The notes below the pieces were generated by a model. It saw only the letters and a list, made by a program, of their open reading frames with translations, did not search any database and was not told the origin of the DNA. Position numbers and translations under genes: made by a program. DNA of 46,104 nt. It comes from Leptospira biflexa (GTDB lineage: Bacteria > Spirochaetota > DYNZ01). The stretch's first letter is position 1. Each line of letters opens with the position of its first letter. The stretch covers positions 1-46,104 of the forward strand of contig DYNZ01000019.1 in assembly GCA_020720805.1 (NCBI GenBank), given 5' to 3'. Positions 38,925 to 46,104 of this stretch are shown here, in pieces.

Positions 38925-39605
38925 CTATCCTTGCCTTCTGTTGGAGAGCTGACGCAGAATGCGCCATGCCGCGCAGGCAGCGCCAAAGCCGTTATCGATA
39001 TTCACAACAGAGATCCCTGGTGCACAACTGGAGAGCATACTGTGCAGCGCTGTGGTGCCCTCGTTGCTTACCCCGTAGCCGCCGGAAACTGGTACAGCTA
39101 TGATAGGCTGCGGCACAAGTCCGCCCAGGACAGTGGGCAATGTCCCTTCCAGTCCGGCAAAGACGATCAGGACATCGTACGCTTTGAGGCCAGGCAGTTG
39201 TTCCAACAGGCGCCATAACCCGGCTACTCCGATGTCTGCGATAATGTCGCCATCGGCTCCGAGAAATTGCAGTGTCCGCTTTGCCTCCCATGCCCAGGGT
39301 AGATCTGCGCTGCCGCCGGTTAGGAGGGCTACACTGCCGCAACCAGCAAGAGCAGATGCATCGCTTTCGCCTTTGCCTGGCAGTAGGGCTGTCGCAGAGA
39401 GGTTATGGTACTCCAGGTGGTTTCGGCTCTTTTCGGAGAGCTGAGAAAATGTCAGCGGAGTCAATCGTGTCAAAAAAAGTCTTCTATCTGCGCTTTTCGC
39501 GCTCAGGATAATACGATCTATCATATCAGCGCTTTTGTTGAGGCAAAAAACCGCCTCAGGAAGGCCTGTGCGCTCGGGGCGCTCCCAATCCATCTTAAAA
39601 TCCAT
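38925..39605 (-). CDS. larB: LarB, nicotinate-adenine-dinucleotide carboxylase/hydrolase
   Basis: LarB carboxylates the pyridinium ring of nicotinic acid adenine dinucleotide and cleaves its phosphoanhydride, giving the biscarboxylated mononucleotide that LarE sulfurates. The 226-residue product has a PurE/AIR-carboxylase-like half: ADIGVAGLWRLL, VFAGLEGTLPTVLGGLVPQPIIAVP (in part: VFAGLEGTLPTVL), VSGGYGVSNEGTTAL and VNIDNGFGAACAAWRIL. ATG 39605 is one base after the larE stop, and its own stop is one base before larC, so all three are translated from one message. The start could also be Met 5. The set is complete except for larA, which lies outside the window or is absent. Confidence 0.9.
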   Translation of the reverse strand: MDFKMDWERPERTGLPEAVFCLNKSADMIDRIILSAKSADRRLFLTRLTPLTFSQLSEKSRNHLEYHNLSATALLPGKGESDASALAGCGSVALLTGGSADLPWAWEAKRTLQFLGADGDIIADIGVAGLWRLLEQLPGLKAYDVLIVFAGLEGTLPTVLGGLVPQPIIAVPVSGGYGVSNEGTTALHSMLSSCAPGISVVNIDNGFGAACAAWRILRQLSNRRQG

Positions 39606-39606
39606 G

Positions 39607-40419
39607 TTATCTTCTCATCGCCTTTCCCATACGATATCCCTCTGGCTGGATACGGATGTGACGACAGAAGGGAAATAAGGAAACCACTTTTTTTTCCATC
39701 TCCTGGATAACGACCTGTTCTAAAAAGGGGAGCTCGGAAAGCGGAATTTCAATTTCTAGGGTTTCGGCATTGACGAACCGGCAGCGCAGCAAGGATACTG
39801 GAAGGCGCTGCCTGAGCCACGATTCGGCAAAGGCAACAGCCTGCAACCGCTCCGGGGTAATCGACAGCCCGCTATAGATGCGGGTTGCCAGGCAGGTTTC
39901 CGCGGGAAGGTCAGGCCAGGGGAAGTGGTGTTGTCGCGCCAGAAGGCGTAACTCCTCCTTGCGAAAACCCAGCGTGGCAAAAGGGGTTAAGATATCGGCC
40001 TCCAGTTCGGCAGCGCGTCCGGGGCGCCACTGTTCCAGATCGTCGCTATTGGTGCCGCTGGCAAGGAGGCTTTGGCTGTCACCAAAGGTTTGCGTGCTCC
40101 ATGTGAAGATTCTGGAAAACATATCCTGTTTGCAAAAGTAACAGCGGTTATCCGGGTTGCTGGTTGTAAAAGCTAGCTCGGACAGGTCTGGATAGAGAAT
40201 GGCGAGCTGCCAGTTTTCACGCTCGGACAGGAGTTGCAATCTTGCCAGGGCATCACTGTGTACATAAGGGTAGTGGATATGAAGAATATGGAGCCGTTCC
40301 CGATTTTTTGGATCGAGAGCGAGGAGAAACGCCAAGAGCAGGCTGTCAAAACCTCCGCTGCAGGCGACAACCAGGCTTCGATGCGCGGGAAAAAACTGCC
40401 ATAAACGCGCTGAGATCAT
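39607..40419 (-). CDS. larE: LarE, ATP-dependent sulfur transferase, probable Fe-S type
   Basis: LarE adenylates the carboxylates of the LarB product and adds sulfur. The 270-residue protein has the PP-loop ATP motif SGGFDS near residue 21. A Cys pair lies in RCYFCKQDMFSRI, and a third Cys in AETCLATRIYSG. Some LarE proteins give up a single Cys sulfur each cycle; others use three Cys to hold a [4Fe-4S] cluster that delivers sulfur catalytically. The CxxC plus C arrangement here fits the second type. ATG 40419 overlaps the polyferredoxin stop by four bases (ATGA), so it is coupled to that gene. Confidence 0.92.
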   Translation of the reverse strand: MISARLWQFFPAHRSLVVACSGGFDSLLLAFLLALDPKNRERLHILHIHYPYVHSDALARLQLLSERENWQLAILYPDLSELAFTTSNPDNRCYFCKQDMFSRIFTWSTQTFGDSQSLLASGTNSDDLEQWRPGRAAELEADILTPFATLGFRKEELRLLARQHHFPWPDLPAETCLATRIYSGLSITPERLQAVAFAESWLRQRLPVSLLRCRFVNAETLEIEIPLSELPFLEQVVIQEMEKKVVSLFPFCRHIRIQPEGYRMGKAMRR

Positions 40420-42005
40420 GATAGACTGTTTTTTCGGGAACGGCTTTCGCCAAAACTTTGCACAAAGATGGCTGGTTTACTGACCAGAGGACAGCTGGTT
40501 TCGCAGATACCGCATCCGATACACCGTTCCAGGTTTACCTTTGGCAATTTTAAATTGCCTCCGCTGTAGGAGTTGGAGGAGCCCTTCACTGTGACCAGAT
40601 CGAGCTCAATGGCCTTGGGCGCAGTTGGGCATACCTCTTCGCAAACGATACATCCGATTTTGTGAGCATGGGGCAAACAGGTGTCGCGGTCAATGATAGC
40701 GATACCTATTTTGGTTTTCTGCTTTTTTTTTAGGTTCAGGGGAGCAATTGCTTGGGTCGGACAGACCTGTGCGCATAGGGTACAGCTATATTCGCAGTAA
40801 CCAAGGCGAGGAACCAGAAAGGGGGTCCACATACCGGAAAGGCCAGCTTCAAACAGGGTTGGTTGCAAACCTCCCGTTGGACAAACCTTCATGCACTCGC
40901 CGCATTTGATACAAAGAGAGAGGAAATCAGCCTCTGGTTTGGCCCCTGGAGGTCGGATTAATGCGGGGTTGAGAAGCTTCCACCGCGCTACTGGCGTAAT
41001 CTTGAGAAGAGGGAGGCTTAACAAAGCTACCCCCAAGGCGGAGAGGGTGCGTTTGCGACCCATATTGACAGAAGGGGTACCGGCCTCTGCTTTACGAAAG
41101 CCAAAGGAGAGCTCTTTCGTAGAACAGGCGCTTGTGCATTGGAACAGATAAAGGCATTCGCTCCGCTTCCAGGTTTCGTTGCTGTCCGGTAAGGCGTTTA
41201 CATCGCAGTCGCGGGAACAGGCCATACAGCCGGAGCAGGAGGAGACATGGCGCTTACCAAACCATGAGTACTTCGATAGCAGACCAATTAGCGCGCCCAG
41301 CGGACACAGATAACGACACCAGAAGCGCTTCACCCAGATGTTGAGCGCTAATATTGCCAGAAAAAGAACTCCAATAAAAAATGCCTGCATATAGTAAATA
41401 TCTTTAATTAAAAAGATTTTGTCGCGCAGACTTTGGTATATGGGTTCGCTTAGTGGAGAGATGATAGGTGTCTCGCTCAAAGCGTGAAAAAATTCTTTTC
41501 CTGCAAAATCAAACAGAGGATAGAAAGTAATCGTGAAAGAGCGAATCAGGAGCGATATCGGGTCGAGAAATCCTGCCAGCGGCAGAGAAAAGAGAGCTCC
41601 TGCCAGCACAAAGATGAGAATATAGTATTTCACAAAATCCCAATCGGGTGTTTTTTTCTGTTTGTGGGCAAAGAGCGGCTGCAATTTAGAAACAATGTGG
41701 TTCAATGTACCAAAGGGGCAGACCCATCCGCAAAAAAATCGACCCATAACCGCAGTAAAAAGAGCAACGCCCAGGGCCAGAAAAAAAATGGCTGGAAGTG
41801 CGTTTCCGGAGAGCATTTGGGTAAGGGCGTGTAGAGGATCAAGGTGCAAAAAAAACTTGACTGGATAGCCGAGCTGATTGTCGCCGGTGTTGCGGGTGGT
41901 CAGAAACAGAAAAAGAAATAATCCAAGAAAGCCAAGCTGGCTGAGCCGTCGCCAGTTCCTGGCCTGGGAAAAAAAATGGCGAAAAGAGATTTTTTTTCCA
42001 ATCAT
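40416..42005 (-). CDS. Membrane polyferredoxin, NapH/MauM-like, many 4Fe-4S motifs
   Basis: The 529-residue membrane protein has four to six helices in its first 280 residues, with cytoplasmic NapH-type motifs FFCGWVCPFG and WCRYLCPLGAL and a further Cys set CSGCMACSRDC. After another helix (about 320-345), at least four [4Fe-4S] motifs follow: CIKCGECMKVCPTGG, CEYSCTLCAQVCP, GCIVCEEVCPTAP and CIGCGICETSCPL. Such proteins pass electrons between the quinone pool and a periplasmic or cytoplasmic partner. It starts 16 bases after the DUF362 gene and overlaps larE by four bases, so electrons and nickel-cofactor synthesis are tied together in this operon. The partner is unknown. Confidence 0.88.
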   Translation of the reverse strand: MIGKKISFRHFFSQARNWRRLSQLGFLGLFLFLFLTTRNTGDNQLGYPVKFFLHLDPLHALTQMLSGNALPAIFFLALGVALFTAVMGRFFCGWVCPFGTLNHIVSKLQPLFAHKQKKTPDWDFVKYYILIFVLAGALFSLPLAGFLDPISLLIRSFTITFYPLFDFAGKEFFHALSETPIISPLSEPIYQSLRDKIFLIKDIYYMQAFFIGVLFLAILALNIWVKRFWCRYLCPLGALIGLLSKYSWFGKRHVSSCSGCMACSRDCDVNALPDSNETWKRSECLYLFQCTSACSTKELSFGFRKAEAGTPSVNMGRKRTLSALGVALLSLPLLKITPVARWKLLNPALIRPPGAKPEADFLSLCIKCGECMKVCPTGGLQPTLFEAGLSGMWTPFLVPRLGYCEYSCTLCAQVCPTQAIAPLNLKKKQKTKIGIAIIDRDTCLPHAHKIGCIVCEEVCPTAPKAIELDLVTVKGSSNSYSGGNLKLPKVNLERCIGCGICETSCPLVSKPAIFVQSFGESRSRKNSLS

Positions 42006-42021
42006 GATCTGATTTTTTGGG

Positions 42022-42927
42022 TTACAACTGGATCAGGCGCTTGCGCAGTCGATGAAGATCCATCATTCCTAGGTTCCGCTCAGCCGCCTTTTTCACAAAG
42101 CCAAGATCTGCACCGGTCATGCCAAATAACGTTGCTCCAAAGGCATCGATAGCGACCTGATCTGTGGAGGCGGCTACGGTGCGTAGGGTTTTTACATACT
42201 GAAGACTGCCTCCGGATGGACCATTCTCTGTGAGAATGCGGTTGGCGTCGAGTATGGTCAGAGTGGGTTTGATCACCAGCATAAGATCCGCCAGTTTGGT
42301 ATCGATCTGCCAGTGGATTTTTCCGCGCCAGCCGCCCATAACCCCCATCCAGTTTTTCAGCGCCATTGTGAGTTGCGACAGGCTGTGATGCTTCGCAATG
42401 GGAATGTTGATCAGTTTGTCAGCTTCAAATATGTCCTTGTACAAAGGCCAGCTTGTCAGGGTTTCACCCTTGATGCTCATATCCCGGTAGCGTCTCTCAT
42501 CCATAAAACTGACCTCGGCGCCCAGGGCCTTAGCCCGATCTGCGATTCCGCTGTTTTTATAGCAGCGGTGGGGGTCGTTGACAGTTCTGTCAAAGAGTTT
42601 TACCTTGCGCGCCCCGGCCTCAAAACAGAGCTGCACCATAGTTGCCACCACCTCAGGATTGGTGTTGGCGGCATAGATCGGAGCGCGATCCCAGCCCATA
42701 TTGGGCTTGATGACGACAATGTCTCCCCGGGAGATAAATCGGCGAATACCGCCAAGGGCGTTGATTGCAGTCCGTGTGAGCTGTCCCGGGCTTCCCCCTT
42801 TGGCTATGGCTAAATCTACTCCGGTAGATGAAGCGTGCGCCTGGTCAAGAAAACGCAGCATTGATGGTGGAATGGAAACCAGGGCCGCCGAGGCCAGGGC
42901 GCTTTGCAGAAACTCTTTTCGTTTCAT
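42022..42927 (-). CDS. DUF362 domain protein, exported
   Basis: The 301-residue product has a signal-like N-terminus, MKRKEFLQSALASAALVS, with KRK in place of the RR of a Tat signal. The DUF362 core follows: VVIKPNMGWDRAP, VQLCFEAGARKVKLFDRT, NIPIAKHHSLSQLTMALKN and WMGVMGGW. The family is often found near iron-sulfur proteins but its reaction is unknown. It is first in the operon with the polyferredoxin and larE, larB and larC, the stop being 16 bases from the next gene. As larA is missing, it is the only candidate enzyme in the operon that could use the nickel-pincer cofactor; this is inference. ATG 42927 has AAGGA just upstream. Confidence 0.85.
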   Translation of the reverse strand: MKRKEFLQSALASAALVSIPPSMLRFLDQAHASSTGVDLAIAKGGSPGQLTRTAINALGGIRRFISRGDIVVIKPNMGWDRAPIYAANTNPEVVATMVQLCFEAGARKVKLFDRTVNDPHRCYKNSGIADRAKALGAEVSFMDERRYRDMSIKGETLTSWPLYKDIFEADKLINIPIAKHHSLSQLTMALKNWMGVMGGWRGKIHWQIDTKLADLMLVIKPTLTILDANRILTENGPSGGSLQYVKTLRTVAASTDQVAIDAFGATLFGMTGADLGFVKKAAERNLGMMDLHRLRKRLIQL

Positions 42928-43188
42928 AAGTCCTTACCTTCCAGGGGAGAATCGTGAGATGAATATACTTATTATACCAAACATAAAGTGGTTTTCCCAA
43001 AGGCATCGCTTCCTATTTTTATTTTATAATTCGGAAGCGATACGAAGACGCTACGCCAAGGGAGTACCAATCTATAAGGATAACTACGCCGGAAAATGGT
43101 AAAACCATTTTCTTTGCAGTAGAGATCCGGTAAGCAAAAGCTTACTTTATATTGACAGATGCTGTCATAGTGTCCTTTATTCTTCAAC

Positions 43189-43217
43189 AAAAAAAAAGCC
43201 GAAAGAGATCTTTCGGC
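43189..43217 (-). terminator. Rho-independent terminator of the LruC gene
   Basis: GCCGAAAGA and TCTTTCGGC pair as a nine-base stem at 43198-43217, followed on the minus strand by nine T (43189-43197). It lies 36 bases after the LruC stop codon, and orientation and distance fit that gene. Confidence 0.92.
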
Positions 43218-43253
43218 CTAAGGGGAAGTTGGATATGTTAGAAAACGGAATCG

Positions 43254-44852
43254 CTATTTTTTTGTATCTGGCGGATTTTTAATTGTGCCGTCGGTGCTGT
43301 CCAGATCGCACGCATCGCCGATGCCGTCCTTGTCTGTATCGGTTTGCTTGCTGTTGCTGACAAATGGACAGTTATCGTAGATGTCTGGGATATTGTCGTT
43401 GTCGTCATCGGCATCCAGGAAATCTGGAATTGAATCTTTATCATTATCAAAGGCAACAGGGAGGTGGTCGATGACTTCGCCTGCTCGGGGATAGAGGTAC
43501 CAGTCAGTTGCCGCCTGTCCCATACTGTTGCGCCAGGTTGAAAAGGAATCATAGGCTTTATCGATCAGATGACGCTCAATGGGAAAGGACCAGTTGCTGG
43601 GAACTAAGAGAGCGCGAGGATAGCCTTTGTCGTCGCGGAAGCCGGCTGTGTCTACAGGGTTGATGCTCTCTGGCAGGGCAGGTTTCCCGATTAGATGAAC
43701 GTCATAGCCAGTATCGTAGATGTACAGATAGGGATCAAAGGGAATGGCATCGATCATATCCGGAGAAATGCCCGTGCCAAATTGAAGACGGAAAATAGCT
43801 TTATGACCCCTGGATGTGAGCTTGTCAGGATATACGTTATCCATGGTAACACCAGCGTCACGTGTAAAAGCAAGTTTGGTTTGCTCAAAAAGGGTGATAT
43901 CCGCCCGCTCTTTAACGTCAGTGAGTGATGTAAAGATCTCCTTGCTGTCAGCATTGAGATTTTTTACCTGGAGCCGGGCGCTTGCGCCAGGAAAATTGAT
44001 GACCATACCCAGGCGATGGTTGTATCCTGCGCCCCGGGCGATAGCTTCTATTTCACCACGCACTTCGACGATGAGGTTTTTATTGTTGCGGATTTATGTG
44101 ATGCGGTAACTGGCAATAAAATCGTTGTAATCTCCATCGCCAAGGTTCGGAAAGTTATCTTCGAATGCGATAGTTAAGGTACCATCTGCGGGAATATTGA
44201 CGCTGAAGGAGCGATCAGGATCATCAGGAAAGGCGTCATAGAGATCCGGAATCAGGTCGCCGTCGCTGTCGTTGAGGGCGTTTGAGCTAGCTGATTGGGG
44301 TGAGCGCGCCAGGGTCAAGATGCGATTGATCTCCTGGTACTGCACCAGATTTTCAATGGATAGCTCTCGCTGCAACAGGCCATTGCCGTCAAGGTTGAGA
44401 GAGAAATCCGCTGGCGCACTTGGCAGAAGAATGGTTGTGGATAGGTTGCCCTGATCTGAAAACGCGCCCGTGTAAACGATCTTGCCATTCGCGTCTTTGA
44501 TCGTGGCTACAACAGGATTTTTAGTAAGGTTTGCCTCGGAAGCAGTCGCCAGACGAATGGAGCTGGCAACAATTTTGTTGTCTGCATCGTTGGATATATC
44601 ATAAATCTGCACGCTTAGCTGGAGTGACACCGGCAGTAAGCTTTGAAAGGCAAAGGTATTGTCAGCCCGTAAAACATCATAGGTGGCATCTTTTACCTCA
44701 CTGGTTCGCGCGGTATCGTTGATTTCATCCTGAGGAAGCTGCTGGTAGATAGCTTCGTTGGAACTATCTGGTTCAGATGCGCTTTGGGCGCAGCCGGAAA
44801 GAACAAATGCAAAAATGGCCATAAATAGCCAAAGTAACCGAATCGGTTTCAT
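43254..44852 (-). pseudogene. lruC: LruC-domain lipoprotein interrupted by one in-frame TAA
   Basis: Two frames (44852-44094 and 44063-43254) are one reading frame with a single TAA at 44094-44096. Without it the product is 532 residues. It starts with a lipoprotein signal peptide (FVLSGC), and continues into the LruC domain, whose signature LGDGDYNDFIASYRI lies just before the stop and continues [21 protein letters not shown] after it. The family has an acidic residue at the stop position (TE type), so GAA to TAA is likely. The C-terminus has calcium-type DxDxDG repeats ([15 protein letters not shown] and [12 protein letters not shown]). LruC is a lipoprotein recognised in Leptospira uveitis. 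AGGAGG lies about seven bases before ATG 44852, and a strong terminator follows. As written, only the lipidated N-terminal half would be made. Confidence 0.85.
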
Positions 44853-45221
44853 GGGATCCTCCTAAAAAATCCTCCTTATCACATGCCGGCTTTTTCTGAG
44901 GGGAAATTGCCGCTTGGTGCCCGATAGGACCAAAATTTATCAGGCATCTGCTTGTAATTACGATTTTCATCAGAAAAAGGGACAAAAAAATCAGAAAAAT
45001 TTCATTAATAGTTCTCTTTATTTGGAACTGTGGAATCTCCTGCTTTTTCGAGAAATAGAAAAAAAATGAATACTCTCCGGCAAAAATTTTTAAGAAATCA
45101 TTGCTTAGAGAATCATTGTAGCCAAAATGAGGGAATTTTGCAACTCTTGCAAATTTTTGTCAGGGTCAATTTCCCTGGAAGCAACGGGTGTTCTAATCTC
45201 TCCATAAATCATAGGAAGTAT
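44853..45221. other. Divergent intergenic region
   Basis: This is an AT-rich gap between the LruC gene and the plus-strand lipoprotein gene. No gene, RNA or clear operator was found. It likely contains both promoters. Confidence 0.5.
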
Positions 45222-46104
45222 ATGCGGCCGAAGAAATTTGACAATACAATTTTATGTGCGAATAAGATTTCAGTGAAACAACTTTCCTTGCAGGCAAGGC
45301 TCTGGATCATCCTGTCTGGATTTTTGACTATAGGTTGTGTCTCAGATCAGTATATCATCCGCGAATCGCATGCTTATCTCGAAAAGAGATACACGGAAAA
45401 ATTTACCATGATCTCGCTGGACGCGCAGCGCAATGAAGGCAACTGGGGAACAGCCATTCTCCAGTTTTCACCGGTAAAAAAACCGGATTTTCGGTTTGAT
45501 CTGCATTACAACTATTCGCGCAGGCAGGTCAGCTATGAGAACTACCTAAAAAAAATCTGGGAAGAAGAGCTCAGCAGCTTACTGAAAAAGAGATATAATT
45601 TTTTAGACAACAGAAACATAATTTTACAAATAAAGCACAGTAACTCTCTGGAGGTCAATCCAAGGCCGATATCAGAATCAGAAAAGGTATTTTTTTCAGG
45701 TTTTTCAAAATTGCATAACCCGAAAGTAACTCTCCGACTTTTTTACCAAAATATTTCGGACATAAAAAATGATTTAGACAGGGTTGGCGCTGTAGCGGAC
45801 AGCCTGAGGAAAATCGGCTTTCACGAGAGCCGCCTTGTTGCATATCTACCCCTAACCACTACGATTTCCAGGACGCGACCGATTTTATCCTTTCGGCTTT
45901 ACGGGACACATCCTGCCCCTGATAGAAAAATTCTTGAACATTTAGTATCCCCTGGCCTCGATTCTGACAGAGGAATTTGGGATGAGGCTGGCCGGATGTT
46001 TGTGAGCGCGCAAGATCTGCTTGCCAGGCATAAGAAAAAGGAGGCCCTTGAAAAATTTGCTAATGATTTAGGTTTATCAAAAAGTTCTGTTTCCAGACAG
46101 TTTA
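45222..46104 (+). CDS. Lipoprotein of unknown function, 3' end beyond the window
   Basis: An uninterrupted frame of 294 codons runs from ATG 45222 to the window end. AGGAAG lies just upstream. The N-terminus has a hydrophobic stretch with a lipobox (LSGFLTIGC), preceded by an unusually long polar leader of about 30 residues. GTG 45273 (then KQLSLQARLW) would give a more normal signal peptide but lacks a good ribosome site. The mature part is mixed helix and strand, with many charged residues and no domain I recognise. The end (LEKFANDLGLSKSSVSRQF) resembles a short helix-turn-helix by chance or could start a new domain. The stop lies outside the window. Confidence 0.72.
   Translation, partial: MRPKKFDNTILCANKISVKQLSLQARLWIILSGFLTIGCVSDQYIIRESHAYLEKRYTEKFTMISLDAQRNEGNWGTAILQFSPVKKPDFRFDLHYNYSRRQVSYENYLKKIWEEELSSLLKKRYNFLDNRNIILQIKHSNSLEVNPRPISESEKVFFSGFSKLHNPKVTLRLFYQNISDIKNDLDRVGAVADSLRKIGFHESRLVAYLPLTTTISRTRPILSFRLYGTHPAPDRKILEHLVSPGLDSDRGIWDEAGRMFVSAQDLLARHKKKEALEKFANDLGLSKSSVSRQF

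Noticed and set aside
42022-42927. Tat signal peptide on the DUF362 protein
   Set aside because: The twin Arg is replaced by KRK, so Tat export is not supported, although the hydrophobic stretch still suggests export.

Overview
The window looks like chromosomal DNA of a spirochaete, most likely a member of the Leptospirales. The best clue is a LruC-domain lipoprotein gene, a family named from Leptospira. Abundant lipoprotein signal peptides, several chemoreceptors without large periplasmic domains, and large c-di-GMP proteins fit the same picture. The assignment is inferred from gene content only. No rRNA, tRNA, CRISPR array, transposase or phage gene was found.

Layout. 1-14030: a beta-helix surface lipoprotein with a shifted frame, two c-di-GMP turnover proteins (EAL-CBS-GGDEF and 7TM-PAS-GGDEF-EAL) around a chemoreceptor gene broken by a TAG codon, then argG, a secreted Cys-rich protein and a PAS histidine kinase. 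14261-18142: a pseudouridine synthase and aminotransferase pair, a decayed metallo-beta-lactamase-fold gene, a small Cys protein and an acyltransferase. 18218-24846: a tight three-gene operon (split transketolase plus RuBisCO-like protein), followed on the same strand by class II ribonucleotide reductase nrdJ with a structured upstream region. 25263-30986: twin-CDGSH protein, tatA-like gene plus lipoprotein, a Calx-beta/DUF2341 surface lipoprotein interrupted by foreign-looking repeats, and a TetR regulator. 31682-37930: mltG coupled to a chemoreceptor, plus two more chemoreceptors, one with a c-di-GMP-type MshEN domain. 38099-42927: a five-gene operon joining larE, larB and larC (nickel-pincer cofactor synthesis) to a polyferredoxin and a DUF362 protein. 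43254-46104: a LruC gene broken by a TAA codon, and a lipoprotein gene that runs off the window.

The two most interesting systems are metabolic. The RuBisCO-like protein lies in a one-base-gap operon with a two-subunit transketolase, suggesting a short pathway on a sugar phosphate or sugar acid of unknown identity. The lar operon has no larA, and its LarC lacks the C-terminal CTP-binding domain. It is coupled to a membrane polyferredoxin and a DUF362 protein, so either the cofactor serves another enzyme or the pathway is altered.

Three genes carry one in-frame stop codon in otherwise intact frames (chemoreceptor TAG, metallo-beta-lactamase TAA, LruC TAA). Two surface-protein genes change frame at or near homopolymers (A9 and G7). 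A modular palindromic repeat occurs in four rearranged copies. Together these suggest ongoing decay, phase variation of surface proteins, or assembly errors, which reads over these sites would separate.
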